Notes: generated by a model from the letters alone, not told the origin. 55,727 nt of DNA from Actinomycetes bacterium (GCA_021791615.1 JAJYWG010000377.1:1-55727), one strand, 5' to 3'. Shown: positions 25,669-34,721, counted from the first letter of the stretch. Numbers and translations are program-made.

Positions 25669-26035
25669 CCACCCGTCGGGTGGGTCGGTCCTCTGCGAGG
25701 GCCTGCCGGTCAAGATCACGACGATCGGCGACTCCGGCGCGCTCACCTGGGAGATCGGACCCTCCATCGACGAGAACCCCTACGACAGCCAAGAGAGCGA
25801 CCAGGCGATCCTGGGCTGCGGGGTGGTGGTGGGGAGCCAGTCCAGCACCTCGGTCCCCCACCTCCGCTCCACGGTGTGCCCGGGTGGGACCTGTCACGAG
25901 CTCCTCGACGGCGTCCAGGCCCGCACCTCCGACGGCATCCACTTCGCCGACACAGATGGCACGCTGTTGGCCCCCCGCATCCGGCCCACCATCGTGAAGA
26001 TCGGACGCCAGCAGACGGCCGGGGTCCAAGGGTGA
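25669..26035 (+). pseudogene. Truncated duplicate of the SGNH C-terminus of the acyltransferase gene
   Basis: Nucleotide-level similarity to 28611-29429 is obvious. The block encoding PVKITTIGDSGALTWEIG...CGVVVGSQ matches the start of the SGNH domain, and the block from TSVPHLRSTVCPGG to the stop matches its end. About 460 bp of the middle, including most of the domain, is missing, joined just after GAGCCAG. There is no proper start codon or ribosome site. Similarity continues past the stop to about 26097. It is a decayed partial duplication. Confidence 0.85.
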
Positions 26036-26068
26036 GCCAGTGCTCTGTCAGGTCGTGGTGGAGCAGGC

Positions 26069-26917
26069 CTATCCCCGGCGTGGGGAGGTGGGGGAGACGT
26101 AGCCCGAGAGCAGTCCTCCCGCGGTGTGGACGTCAGCCTTGAACTGATCCGTCCCGGTCTCCACCCGGCTGAACCCGGTCCGATCTCCGTCCCCGTTCAC
26201 GACATCGGGTCCCCGTGCGCCCGGAGAGTACGAAGTGACGATGGCGACGTGCACCGCGGTCTGTGTCGCGACGTCGAGGCCGTAGACCGCCACGTCACCG
26301 GGCCGAGGCGAGTAGCCCGATCCGACGGGATGCCACGTGCCGTGGTCGACTCCCCACTGGTAGAAGCTGTACGAAGCAGAGCTCAGGTCACCTGTGGAGA
26401 AGTGATAGACGACCACGGCTCCGGCTCGCTGCCAGACCCAGGCAGCGAAGTCGGCGCACCATTCCTCGCTTCGGAGGCCGCTCGGACATCCTGTGGGTGT
26501 CCCCACCCCCCAGTAGGCACTGAACTTGTTGCAGTAGGAGTCGGGTGGATTCGTGGTGTAGCCCAACTGGCTCTCGCTCACCGAGACGATCCTGGCTCGC
26601 AGCGGGGAAAGTGCAGTCTGGTCGAGGTGAAGGGCGACACCGACGATCAGCCCGGCCAGTGCGAGCAATGCCACCACGACGGCTGCCGGGGAACGTCGGC
26701 GGCTTCGGCGGCGTCGGCGGCGACTCGGGACGACGTCGCGCCGCGTGCTTCGAGGTTGTCTCGGGTCGGAACGTCCCGTGATGTGGCGGGGAAGTTCAGG
26801 TCGACCTGCGGGTTGGCGGATCCGTGTGGACAACGGTGGGGTCGGTAGCCTGCGGCGGGTCGAACCGACCGGGGTGACGTTGGCTCTTCCCGATGCGTCG
26901 AGGCGGCGCGATGGCAT
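26069..26917 (-). CDS. CHAP-domain secreted or anchored peptidoglycan hydrolase
   Basis: A 282-aa protein with an Arg-rich cytoplasmic start, one membrane segment near residues 75-95 (AAVVVALLALAGLIVGVAL), then a CHAP amidase/peptidase domain. The catalytic Cys lies in EEWCADFAAWVW, near residue 154, and the His in AVHVAIVTSY, near residue 222. Such enzymes cleave peptidoglycan cross-links outside the cell. The last residues (SPTSPRRG) and the stop come from a duplicated segment shared with the lipoprotein gene at 29463. Start uncertain. Confidence 0.75.
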   Translation of the reverse strand: MPSRRLDASGRANVTPVGSTRRRLPTPPLSTRIRQPAGRPELPRHITGRSDPRQPRSTRRDVVPSRRRRRRSRRRSPAAVVVALLALAGLIVGVALHLDQTALSPLRARIVSVSESQLGYTTNPPDSYCNKFSAYWGVGTPTGCPSGLRSEEWCADFAAWVWQRAGAVVVYHFSTGDLSSASYSFYQWGVDHGTWHPVGSGYSPRPGDVAVYGLDVATQTAVHVAIVTSYSPGARGPDVVNGDGDRTGFSRVETGTDQFKADVHTAGGLLSGYVSPTSPRRG

Positions 26918-27248
26918 CCTTCAGTGTCGTCCTTCTTCTGGCGTTGCGGTGGTCGTCGGACCGTGGCACCGTCGGTTGAATGTTCAGCGCAGAGGGGCGT
27001 TGGTGGTCGGTGGGAGCTGGTCCTCCCAGGCTATTCACCGGCGGCTGGCGAACTCCGTCATGAAGCCGGTGAGCCGCCCGAACGTGGGAGATGGGCGTTG
27101 TCGGCACCTCGGAAGGACATCGAGGAGGTGCAGCCTTCTGGGTGCAAACCTCTGAGAAGATGAGCTTGACAGCCCTCCCGACCCTGGACGTCGCGCCAAG
27201 CCGTCTCGGGAGGAGGAGGGGACGCGACAAGGACGAAGAAGCGGATGC
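26918..27248. other. Divergent intergenic region
   Basis: 331 bp between the CHAP gene and the acyltransferase gene. It presumably holds both promoters. I see no convincing gene, hairpin or repeat in it; short frames across it lack coding character. Confidence 0.4.
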
Positions 27249-29429
27249 GTGGATGATTCCTCACGAGGCCCGACGGCTCCAATGACCGAGAGTTTCGGCT
27301 ACACCGACCCGGCGACGCCCGGCCCACCGGCGGCGCCCGGCCCCGCGGACCCAGACGCGCCGCACGAGGAGCCGAGCCTGTCCTATCTCCCGGCCCTCGA
27401 CGGGGTCCGGGCCCTGGCGGTGCTCGGGGTCATGGCCTTCCACAGCGCCATCCCCTTCTTGCCGGCGGGGTTTCTCGGTGTCGACACGTTCTTCGTGCTC
27501 TCGGGCTTCCTTATCACGACCTTGCTGCTCGGGGAATGGCGACGGCGGATGACGATCAGGCTGGGAGCTTTCTGGGCTCGGCGGGCCCGTCGCCTTCTCC
27601 CGGCGCTGTTCTTGGTGCTGGTGTTCGTCGCCTTCTACGCCGAGTTCGTGGTGCCCAAAGGGACCTATCCCGACTTACGGCTCGACGCGCTCTCGACGCT
27701 GTTCTACGTGGCCAACTGGCACTTCATCCTGATTGGCAGCAACTACTTCGTCCAGAGCGGCCCGGTGTCCCTGCTCACCCACACGTGGTCGCTGGCGATC
27801 GAAGAGCAGTTCTACCTGGTGTGGCCCCTCGTGGTCCTCGCGGTGATGCACTTCTCCAAGAGCCTGCGGGTCCTCTTGGCCGTCTGCGTGGCCGGCACCT
27901 TCTCCTCGGCTGCCGAGATGGCCCTGCTCTACCACCCCGGGATGAACCTCACCCGTCTGTACTACGGGACCGACACTCACGCCCAAGTCCTCTTGGTCGG
28001 GGCCACGCTGGCGGTGGCGCTGGCGATGGTGGCCGAGCGCCGGCGGTCCCAGGGCACCGTACCGGTCCGGCGATCCACCCACCCGGTGGGTGGGGATCCC
28101 GCCTGGGTGGCCGAAAGCGGCAGAGCCAAGCGGGTCTTGGTCGTGGCCGGGACCGCCGGGCTGGCGGTGAGCGCGGTCATGTGGTGGAGAGTCTCCTACG
28201 ACGCCTCGTTCCTCTGGCGCGGGGGCTTCCTCCTGGCCGCCGTGTCCTCGGCCGCCGTCTTGGTGTGCGTGGTCTGCGTGCAGGGTTCGTGGCTGGCTGC
28301 CGTCCTGTCCCTGTCCCCGCTGCGTTACCTGGGTCGGATCTCCTACGGGATGTACCTGTGGCACTTCCCGCTGTTCCAGTGGATCGACGGCCAGCGGACC
28401 GGCCTCACCGGATACCCGCTATTCGCCGTGCGGGCCGTGGTGACCATCGCCGTGGCCACCGCCTCGTTCTTCTTAGTGGAACGCCCCATCCGCCAAGGAC
28501 AGTTCTTCCACCGTTGGAGGGCGTGGGTGGCCACGCCGGTGGCGGTGGCCGCGGTGGCCACGGCGGTGATCCTGGCGACGACCGCTCCAGCGCTCTCGGC
28601 CCTGCCCCAAAGCCGCCCGTCGGGTGGGTCGGCCCTCTACAAGGGTGCACCGGTCAAGGTCATGATGATCGGCGACTCCACCGCGCTCACCTTGGGGATC
28701 GGGCTCTCCATCGACGAGAAGCTCTACGACGTCCAAGAGAGCGACCAGGCAATCCTGGGCTGTGGGGTGGTGGTGGGGAGCCAGTACACATTCATGGGCA
28801 GCTACGAACCCGTAGCTCCGTCGTGCAACTCCAACAAGGCGCCACCGTCGATGCCGCTCGTCCTCACAACACCCCCGCCACTGGGCCGGGCCCCCAGGCC
28901 AGGGGCCGAGCTGTGGACAGTCTGGTACAAGCACTGGATAGCCAAGACAGACCCCAACGTGGTGATGCTCCTGGCTGGACGTTGGGAGGTCCTGACACGG
29001 ACGTACGAGGGCAGGTGGACGAACATCACTCATCCGACCTTCGCCGCCTACGTGAAGCGACAGCTCGCCTACGCCGTGGGGATCGCCGACGCCCACGGGG
29101 CCAAGGTCGTTCTCATGACCGCCCCGTGCTACGACGTCGGCGAGCAACCCGACGGCCGGCTGTGGCCCACAAGCACACCCCGGAGAGTGGCGATCTACAA
29201 CACCTTGGTCGAGGAGGTGGCCGCCGAGCATCCATCGACCACCTCGGTCCTCCACCTCCACTCCATGGTGTGCCCGGGTGGGACCTACCACGAGTTCCTC
29301 GGCGGCGTCCAAGTCCGCACCTCCGACGGTATCCACTTCACCAACACAGGCGGCAAGTTCTTGGCCCCCCGCATCTGGCCCACCATCGTGAAGATCGGCC
29401 GCCAGCAGATGGCCGGGGTCCATGGGTGA
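27249..29429 (+). CDS. Acyltransferase-3 membrane protein with C-terminal SGNH domain (OatA/OafA type)
   Basis: A 726-aa O-acyltransferase acting on cell-envelope glycans. The first 450 or so residues are an acyltransferase-3 domain with about ten membrane helices, starting YLPALDGVRALAVLGVMAFH with the conserved His, then GFLGVDTFFVLSGFLI and the TWSLAIEEQFYL motif. After another membrane helix comes an SGNH domain with GDSTALTLG as the nucleophile block and a C-terminal DGIHFTNTG providing Asp-His. A GTG at 27249 is used; an ATG at 27282 is equally possible, and neither has a good ribosome site. The tail is partly duplicated at 25669. Confidence 0.9.
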   Translation: MDDSSRGPTAPMTESFGYTDPATPGPPAAPGPADPDAPHEEPSLSYLPALDGVRALAVLGVMAFHSAIPFLPAGFLGVDTFFVLSGFLITTLLLGEWRRRMTIRLGAFWARRARRLLPALFLVLVFVAFYAEFVVPKGTYPDLRLDALSTLFYVANWHFILIGSNYFVQSGPVSLLTHTWSLAIEEQFYLVWPLVVLAVMHFSKSLRVLLAVCVAGTFSSAAEMALLYHPGMNLTRLYYGTDTHAQVLLVGATLAVALAMVAERRRSQGTVPVRRSTHPVGGDPAWVAESGRAKRVLVVAGTAGLAVSAVMWWRVSYDASFLWRGGFLLAAVSSAAVLVCVVCVQGSWLAAVLSLSPLRYLGRISYGMYLWHFPLFQWIDGQRTGLTGYPLFAVRAVVTIAVATASFFLVERPIRQGQFFHRWRAWVATPVAVAAVATAVILATTAPALSALPQSRPSGGSALYKGAPVKVMMIGDSTALTLGIGLSIDEKLYDVQESDQAILGCGVVVGSQYTFMGSYEPVAPSCNSNKAPPSMPLVLTTPPPLGRAPRPGAELWTVWYKHWIAKTDPNVVMLLAGRWEVLTRTYEGRWTNITHPTFAAYVKRQLAYAVGIADAHGAKVVLMTAPCYDVGEQPDGRLWPTSTPRRVAIYNTLVEEVAAEHPSTTSVLHLHSMVCPGGTYHEFLGGVQVRTSDGIHFTNTGGKFLAPRIWPTIVKIGRQQMAGVHG

Positions 29430-29462
29430 GCCAGTGCTCGGTCAGGTCGTGCCGGAGCCGGC

Positions 29463-29909
29463 CTACCCCCGGTGTGGGGAGGTGGGGGAGGGTACTGTCG
29501 TCACTGTCGAACCGTTGGGGGCGACTACTGGGGCTTGCTCGTTCTGGCTGTCCGCCAGCTGGCACTGGGCGTGCAACGCGGGGATCAGATGGCTCTCTGT
29601 GTTGAACCCCGACTCTTCGAGCGTGGTCATCAACGGGTTCCATTGCGGATCAGCCGACGTCGCACGAGCGGCCAGCGGTAGCGCCAGCTCCAGCTGCTCT
29701 ACAGCCTTGGTCCGGAGGGAGCCCGCCTTCGAGGAGTTGGTGACCGCACCCGCTTCCCGGTAGAGGGCGATCGATTTGCCGATGTGGCCGCAAGCCTGGC
29801 GAGCCAACGCCTGACCGCTGTTCCCGCAGCCGGCGGTGAGCAGGGCGACCGCCACTCCGGCTACGGCGACGGGAACCATCGACCAGGGGGTCGATGACCT
29901 CCCGGGCAT
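29463..29909 (-). CDS. Putative lipoprotein
   Basis: About 148 aa with a lipoprotein signal (VAVAGVAVALLTAGC, Cys near residue 28), then a helical domain without a recognised family. The C-terminal SPTSPHRG and the stop lie in the segment duplicated at 26069-26097. The ATG at 29909 is 1 nt from the stop of the upstream 185-aa gene, which favours it over an upstream start. It is probably anchored on the outer face of the cell membrane. Confidence 0.65.
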   Translation of the reverse strand: MPGRSSTPWSMVPVAVAGVAVALLTAGCGNSGQALARQACGHIGKSIALYREAGAVTNSSKAGSLRTKAVEQLELALPLAARATSADPQWNPLMTTLEESGFNTESHLIPALHAQCQLADSQNEQAPVVAPNGSTVTTVPSPTSPHRG

Positions 29910-29910
29910 C

Positions 29911-30468
29911 TCAGCCGAGCCAGGTCTCAGCAGCACTCAGCAGGAATCGACTGACCGCCAGGCTCCGGTCGAACACGTCACAGAGGAGCTCCTCGCCTCC
30001 GAGGATCCGGGCCAGTGAGACGGGGTGCCGGGCCACGATGTTCAGGCGACGCTCGGAACCGTCAGTGGCCGAGGCGAATGAATCGATGGCCGAGACCTCG
30101 AGCGGAAGCTCGATGCCGCCGACTCCGGCGAGGTCGATGGCGAGGCGAAGGAGGTCCGGCCCTTCGGGCAACGGCGGGAGCGCCCACGTGAAGGTCAAGG
30201 GGAAGTGGAATTCGTCTGGGGGCTCTTGGTCTTCGGGCAACGTCATCACGACGTCCTCGAACGAGAGGAGCACGCGTGGGTCCACGTCGAGGGCCAGATG
30301 GAGGTCCAAGGGTCCTCCGCACCCGTCTTCGGGGTGCAGGTCCACCTCCCACACCTGCCGGAGGGAGTACGTCTCGACGAAGTGCCGTTCGTCGTGGACG
30401 TGGAACCCGTGGTCCACGCAGTGATCCTTGAGCTCGGCGACGTAGCCGGCGACATCGATAGCAGCCAC
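29911..30468 (-). CDS. Hypothetical soluble protein
   Basis: A 185-aa acidic protein, predominantly beta, rich in His and Asp near the N-terminus (DHCVDHGFHVHDERHFVETY). I do not recognise the family. It has a GTG start and is divergent from the inositol-monophosphatase-like gene. A TAGGCT hexamer at 30478-30483 on the minus strand lies 9 nt before the start. It is followed almost immediately by the lipoprotein gene, so the two are likely co-transcribed. Confidence 0.65.
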   Translation of the reverse strand: MAAIDVAGYVAELKDHCVDHGFHVHDERHFVETYSLRQVWEVDLHPEDGCGGPLDLHLALDVDPRVLLSFEDVVMTLPEDQEPPDEFHFPLTFTWALPPLPEGPDLLRLAIDLAGVGGIELPLEVSAIDSFASATDGSERRLNIVARHPVSLARILGGEELLCDVFDRSLAVSRFLLSAAETWLG

Positions 30469-30513
30469 AGCACCGCCAGCCTAGCTTCGCCGATCGGAGC
30501 TCAGGCCGAGCAG

Positions 30514-30519
30514 TAGGGT
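30514..30519 (+). promoter_or_regulatory. -10-like hexamer for the IMPase-like gene
   Basis: TAGGGT ends 7 nt before the GTG at 30527, the same sequence and spacing as before kgd. Confidence 0.4.
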
Positions 30520-30526
30520 CGGAGCA

Positions 30527-31402
30527 GTGCAGGACGGGGAGCTTCTCGAGGTGCTCGGTGCGGCCGCTTCCGCCGTGCATTCGGCCCTCGGCCGCACCGA
30601 CGGCTGGCGGCGCCCGGGGGGGCGGCCGGGGCAGTACCACCTGGACCTGGTGGCCGATGCCGCGGCGCTCGCAGTGCTCCACCGGGCCGGGCTGACGGTC
30701 CTCTCCGAGGAGTCGGGCGTCACTGGGCCGACTGACAGGGCTCGTCGAGACGATGCCACTGAGCACGTAGCCGGGCGCGATCACGGGGGCCTTCTGGTCG
30801 TGTTGGATCCCGTCGACGGATCGACCAACGCGTCGCTGGGTCTTCCCTGGTACGCCACGAGCCTCTGCGTGCTCGACGATGCCGGTCCGAGGGTGGCGCT
30901 CGTGGTGAACCAGGCCAGCGGGACGCGCTACGAGGCCATCAGAGGTGGTGGCGCGACCCGGGACGGTACGCGCCTCACGGCGTCGGGCTGTCGGCACGTG
31001 AGCGAAGCGGTGATCGGGATCTCCGGATATCCCGACGTTCCCCCGCGGTGGGCGCAATTCCGTGCGTTGGGTGCAGCCGCGTTGGACCTGTGTGCCGTCG
31101 CCGAAGGGGTGCTCGACGGATACCTGGTCGGGAGTGGATCCTCCCTGTACGGATGGGACTATCTGGGGGGGATCCTCATGTGCGCCGAAGCCGGATCGGT
31201 CGCCGTCGACGCGTCCGGCGAGGACCTGGTGGTCCGGGACTCGTCGGCCAGGGCGCCGGTGGTGGCCGCGACTCCCGAGCTGCTCGACGACCTCCTCGCC
31301 AGTGTCGGACGTCGGGCTGTCGCTCCCTGGGAAGGTGGCACAAAGAATGCTGTGATCGCTGATCGGGAGCCGAGCACGGGTTCCGGTAACGTGACGCGAT
31401 GA
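30527..31402 (+). CDS. Inositol-monophosphatase family phosphatase
   Basis: A 291-aa Mg-dependent sugar or inositol phosphatase. The metal-binding motif LDPVDGSTN is near residue 95, the preceding Glu region is LTVLSEESG, and the C-terminal GWDYLGGILMCAEAGS carries the third Asp. The substrate may be myo-inositol phosphate, a sugar phosphate or PAP; it cannot be told here. The stop overlaps the next start (ATGA). Confidence 0.88.
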   Translation: MQDGELLEVLGAAASAVHSALGRTDGWRRPGGRPGQYHLDLVADAAALAVLHRAGLTVLSEESGVTGPTDRARRDDATEHVAGRDHGGLLVVLDPVDGSTNASLGLPWYATSLCVLDDAGPRVALVVNQASGTRYEAIRGGGATRDGTRLTASGCRHVSEAVIGISGYPDVPPRWAQFRALGAAALDLCAVAEGVLDGYLVGSGSSLYGWDYLGGILMCAEAGSVAVDASGEDLVVRDSSARAPVVAATPELLDDLLASVGRRAVAPWEGGTKNAVIADREPSTGSGNVTR

Positions 31403-31773
31403 CCGACGCCGCGACTCCCCCGCTCGACGACCTGGCCGTCGACTACTCGATCGGGCAGGTCATGGAAGCGCTCTCGATCCTCGAGATTCGCGGCGAGCTG
31501 CCCAAATGGGCACTTCCCCATGTCAGCGCGGTGGAGTCGGTCCTCAGCCCATCTGGGGTGTATCCCCCGTATGTGGGCCAGTGTGCCACCCGGGTCTGCC
31601 AGCAACACGGGTTCGTGCTCGACGCCATCGTCGGCGGCCTCCACGAGCTCGTCCTCGATGGCACGACCGGGAGTGGATGCCCGATACGAACGGTGCGGAC
31701 CTTCCTCTCGGGATGGCGGAAGGAGATGCGGGCGTCTCGCCCCACCCCCAAATTCACGCCCAGACCACGTTGA
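31399..31773 (+). CDS. Hypothetical protein
   Basis: A 124-aa protein coupled to the IMPase-like gene by a 4-bp overlap. It has a helical N-terminus, two Cys in QCATRVCQQHG, and a basic C-terminal tail. No family recognised. It is the last backbone gene before the tRNA and the island. Confidence 0.6.
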   Translation: MTDAATPPLDDLAVDYSIGQVMEALSILEIRGELPKWALPHVSAVESVLSPSGVYPPYVGQCATRVCQQHGFVLDAIVGGLHELVLDGTTGSGCPIRTVRTFLSGWRKEMRASRPTPKFTPRPR

Positions 31774-31967
31774 GCTCCTGGAGGAGCTGGTGTCAGCAAC
31801 AGGATTGAACTGAGCCGGTACCTGAGAAGCACCGCTTCAGGCGACGTGGGTTCGGGCCGTGGTTCGTGATTGGGCACCTGAGCCGGCCCATGCGCTGGTG
31901 ACGTACCATCAGCGGACCGATGCTCCCCGATGACCGTGGGCTCACGGAGTCGGGTCGGGCGACGAGC

Positions 31968-32044
31968 GGGCGCTTAGCTCAGATGGTCAGAGCAGCTGGC
32001 TTACAACCAGCAGGCCGGGGGTTCGAGTCCCTCAGCGCCCACCA
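31968..32044 (+). tRNA. tRNA-Val (anticodon UAC) with encoded CCA
   Basis: Cloverleaf read by eye: acceptor GGGCGCT paired with AGCGCCC, D arm TTAGCTCAGATGGT, anticodon stem GCTGG/CCAGC with loop CTTACAA giving anticodon UAC, and T arm GGGGGTTCGAGTCCCTC. The 3' end has discriminator A at 32041 and CCA at 32042-32044, followed by TTTTT. It serves as the integration site of the adjacent island. Confidence 0.95.
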
Positions 32045-33626
32045 TTTTTGTCACGGCGCGAGACGCCGACGTGGGGGCGGTTTGGCTGGGGTTTTCGGCC
32101 GGATCGGTGGGGATGCCGCCGCGTACGAGGTAGGTGGGTTGGATGACGCCGGGTTCGACGACGACGAGGCGGTGGACGAAGGCTTGGGCGGCAGCCTTGC
32201 GATGAGCGTCGGTGCCGTTGGCGACGATGTGGGCGAGCTCGGTGCGTAGGGTGTCAATGTCGGTTTGGGCGGGCGGGTCCATCGCGGCGAGGTCGGCTGC
32301 TTCTTCGAGCTCGTCGCGCCGGGTCTTCAAGGTGCGGGCACGCTCGCCGAGGTCGCGGACGCGCGGTCCGAACATGTCGTCGCTGATGGTGCCGGCCTCG
32401 AAGGCGCGGATGTAGCGCTCGATGGCGGCTTCGGTCTTTTTCAGCTCGGCGGTGGTGGCGTCGATCTCGTCGCGGTGTTGGTGGGTGGTGGTGGCGATCT
32501 GTTGGGTCTTGACGGCGACGGCGCGTGCGATGAGGTCGGGGTCGGCGTAGAAGGTGAGGAGGGCGTCGAGGACGGCGGCTTCTATGACATCGGCGCGGAT
32601 GCGCTCGCCGTCGCAGGCGTCTTTGCCGTAGCGCTGGCGGGTGAAGCAGGCGTAGTAGCGGTAGCGGTGGCCTCGACCGGCTGCGGAGACACCGACGTAG
32701 TTCCGTCCGCAGCTCTTGCAGGTGATGAGCCCGGTGAGGAGGTAGTCGGGGTGGGCGTGGGTCATGCGCCGGTCGTAGCTCTCGCCGCGCTCGGCGAGGA
32801 CGGTTTGGGCTTTGTCGAAGAGGTGGGGGTCGATAAGTGACTGGTCGGGTTGGTGGCAGACGTCGCGGAAGGTGACCTCGCCCAGGTAGCTGCGGTTGCG
32901 CAGGATGAACAGCACGGCCTTGGGTGACCAGCGCCGGCCGCTTCGGGTCCGGCAGGCATCCGCGTTGAGCTCTGCGGCGATGGTGGCGGCACCGGCGTGG
33001 TCGATGCCGTAGCGGGTGAAGATGCGTTCGACGAGGGGGAACTCGGCGGGTTCGATGGCGAGGTGCTTGTCGTCGTCGAGGCGCAGCCCGTAGGGGACGG
33101 CCCCGCCGGGCCAGCCCCCTCGGGCGGCTTTTCGTTCCATGCCGGCCACGACCCGGTCGATGATGGTAGCCCGCTCGAACTCGGCGAACACGCCGAGAAG
33201 CTGGACGAGCATCCGTCCGGTGGGCGTCGAGGTGTCGATCGGCTCGGTGGCCGAGCGGAAGGCGACCCCGGCCGATTCCAGCTCCTCGAGGAGCCCGACG
33301 AGGACCTTCAATGACCGGGCGAAGCGGTCGACGCGGTAGACGAGGAGGATGTCGTAGCGGCCGAGGCGGGCATCGCGCAGCGCCTCGGTGAGGGCGGGCC
33401 GCTCGGCGTAGGCGCCGGAGTACTGGTCGGTGTAGGTCTTGACGTGCTCCCAGCCGGGTTGGCTGGCGACGAACGCGCCGAGGCGCGTCTCCTGCGCCCC
33501 GAGGGAGAACGGCTGGTGCTCCTCGTCGGTCGAGATGCGCAGGTAGCAGGCGACCCGGGTGACCCCGCCGCCGGCCCCCAAGGCGGCAGCCGGGGCCGGT
33601 GCACCTCGTCGTTTGGCGGTGGTCAT
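32001..33626 (-). CDS. Large serine recombinase (integrase)
   Basis: A 541-aa site-specific recombinase. The resolvase domain has catalytic Ser32 in ACYLRISTDEE and the Arg motif VYRVDRFARS. A recombinase domain (GWPGGAVPYGLR) follows, then a zinc-ribbon (LITCKSCGRNYVG), a coiled coil near 375-450 and a C-terminal domain. The ATG at 33626 follows GGAGG. The last 12 residues (GAEGLEPPACWL) are encoded by the antisense strand of tRNA-Val, and the stop lies in its anticodon arm. It most likely inserted the island at this tRNA. Confidence 0.93.
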   Translation of the reverse strand: MTTAKRRGAPAPAAALGAGGGVTRVACYLRISTDEEHQPFSLGAQETRLGAFVASQPGWEHVKTYTDQYSGAYAERPALTEALRDARLGRYDILLVYRVDRFARSLKVLVGLLEELESAGVAFRSATEPIDTSTPTGRMLVQLLGVFAEFERATIIDRVVAGMERKAARGGWPGGAVPYGLRLDDDKHLAIEPAEFPLVERIFTRYGIDHAGAATIAAELNADACRTRSGRRWSPKAVLFILRNRSYLGEVTFRDVCHQPDQSLIDPHLFDKAQTVLAERGESYDRRMTHAHPDYLLTGLITCKSCGRNYVGVSAAGRGHRYRYYACFTRQRYGKDACDGERIRADVIEAAVLDALLTFYADPDLIARAVAVKTQQIATTTHQHRDEIDATTAELKKTEAAIERYIRAFEAGTISDDMFGPRVRDLGERARTLKTRRDELEEAADLAAMDPPAQTDIDTLRTELAHIVANGTDAHRKAAAQAFVHRLVVVEPGVIQPTYLVRGGIPTDPAENPSQTAPTSASRAVTKMVGAEGLEPPACWL

Positions 33627-33690
33627 GGGTTCCTCCGATCCGCCCTGAGTGGGCCGGGCGACGAGAGGAGACCTCGACGCGATGACCCTG

Positions 33691-33879
33691 TCAAGGCGCC
33701 GGCCGGGCGCGGGCCCGGGGTTGGTCGGCTTCGGCGAGAAGACCGGCGAGCGCCTCGACGGCTCGTTCCTCTTGTTCGGGGGTCATCGGGAGGTAGGTGG
33801 GCGGGAGCAGTCGGACCTCGCTTGCGGGGTGCCGCCGGCTGATCGGCCGCGGCTTCCCAGAAGCGGTGCCGTCGTTCAC
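33691..33879 (-). CDS. Small hypothetical protein downstream of the methyltransferases
   Basis: About 62 aa, with LPPTYLPMTPEQEERAVEAL in its middle. The GTG at 33879 overlaps the methyltransferase TGA (GTGA), which suggests coupling. A longer start at 33900 is possible. It lies just upstream of the recombinase gene on the same strand. Function unknown; it could be a recombinase accessory factor. Confidence 0.55.
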   Translation of the reverse strand: MNDGTASGKPRPISRRHPASEVRLLPPTYLPMTPEQEERAVEALAGLLAEADQPRARARPAP

Positions 33880-34721
33880 TGCTTCGGCACCTTCCTCCAC
33901 GTGATCAGGTCCTCATGGCCGGTGACGAGCCGGGGGACGCCTCGGGCGCGGGCTTTGCGGACCTGTTCGAGGGCGAAGAATGACGCCCGGGGGACGAGCT
34001 GGTCGTCTCGCAGTCCGCAGAGCAGGGCGACGTTGCGCTCGTAGAGGACGAGCCCGGCGTCCTCGCCGACCCGGGCGAGCATGCCGGGCAGGTCGATGAG
34101 CCGGCCGTTGCGCCACCACGGACGCACGGTCATCACGACCATGCCGCCGGGCCGGAGCAGGATGGCGACGCCGGTGAGCATCACCCGCATGGCGTCGAGG
34201 AGGCCGGCGAGGCCGACGTGGGCCAGGTTGGCCGGGTCGGTCGAGTAGCGGTCGTGGCTCTTGCGCACCCCCTGTCCGGGGACGGCCTTGACCTGTCCGT
34301 GGAGGGACGGCCCGTAGGGGGGCGAGGTGAGCACGAGGGCGACCAGCCCGCGCACCGCGGGGTCGACGAGGCTGGCGGTGTGGCGGCCGTCGCCGCAGAT
34401 GATCTCGCCGTGGCCGGTGGCGCCTTGGGATCGGGCGTGGGCCACGTTGCCAGAGGCGACGTCGGCCCACGTCTGCTCGTACTCGACGCCGATGGCGTCA
34501 CGCCCGAGATGGACGGCTTCGACCAGGGTGGTGCCGATGCCGCAGAGTGGATCGAGGACGAGGTCGCCAGGCTGCGTGTAGGTGGCGATGGCGCGCGCCG
34601 CGATGGCGGGGAGCATCCGGGCGGGGTGGGTGCCGGACAGCTCGACGTAGCGACCTGCTCGCTGGGCGCGGGCGTTGCGTTGGGCGCTGCGCCAGACCGA
34701 GAGGGGAAGGTCAGTGGGCAT
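33876..34721 (-). CDS. DNA methyltransferase (N4-cytosine/N6-adenine type)
   Basis: A 281-aa amino-methyltransferase with SAM motif I VLDPLCGIGTTLVEA near residue 55 and catalytic motif IV TSPPYG near residue 133. SPPY suggests N4-cytosine or N6-adenine methylation. It is paralogous to the adjacent gene: both have an LP/VPL(S/A)VW start, RAGRY and a C-terminal RARG block. The ATG has AGGAG 7 nt upstream and overlaps the preceding gene by 11 bp. No restriction endonuclease is adjacent, so it is an orphan or island-protective enzyme. Confidence 0.88.
   Translation of the reverse strand: MPTDLPLSVWRSAQRNARAQRAGRYVELSGTHPARMLPAIAARAIATYTQPGDLVLDPLCGIGTTLVEAVHLGRDAIGVEYEQTWADVASGNVAHARSQGATGHGEIICGDGRHTASLVDPAVRGLVALVLTSPPYGPSLHGQVKAVPGQGVRKSHDRYSTDPANLAHVGLAGLLDAMRVMLTGVAILLRPGGMVVMTVRPWWRNGRLIDLPGMLARVGEDAGLVLYERNVALLCGLRDDQLVPRASFFALEQVRKARARGVPRLVTGHEDLITWRKVPKQ

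Noticed and set aside
27536..29605. 689-codon frame overlapping the acyltransferase gene
   Set aside because: A +2 shadow of the acyltransferase-SGNH gene, rich in Arg/Gly/Pro with no domain.
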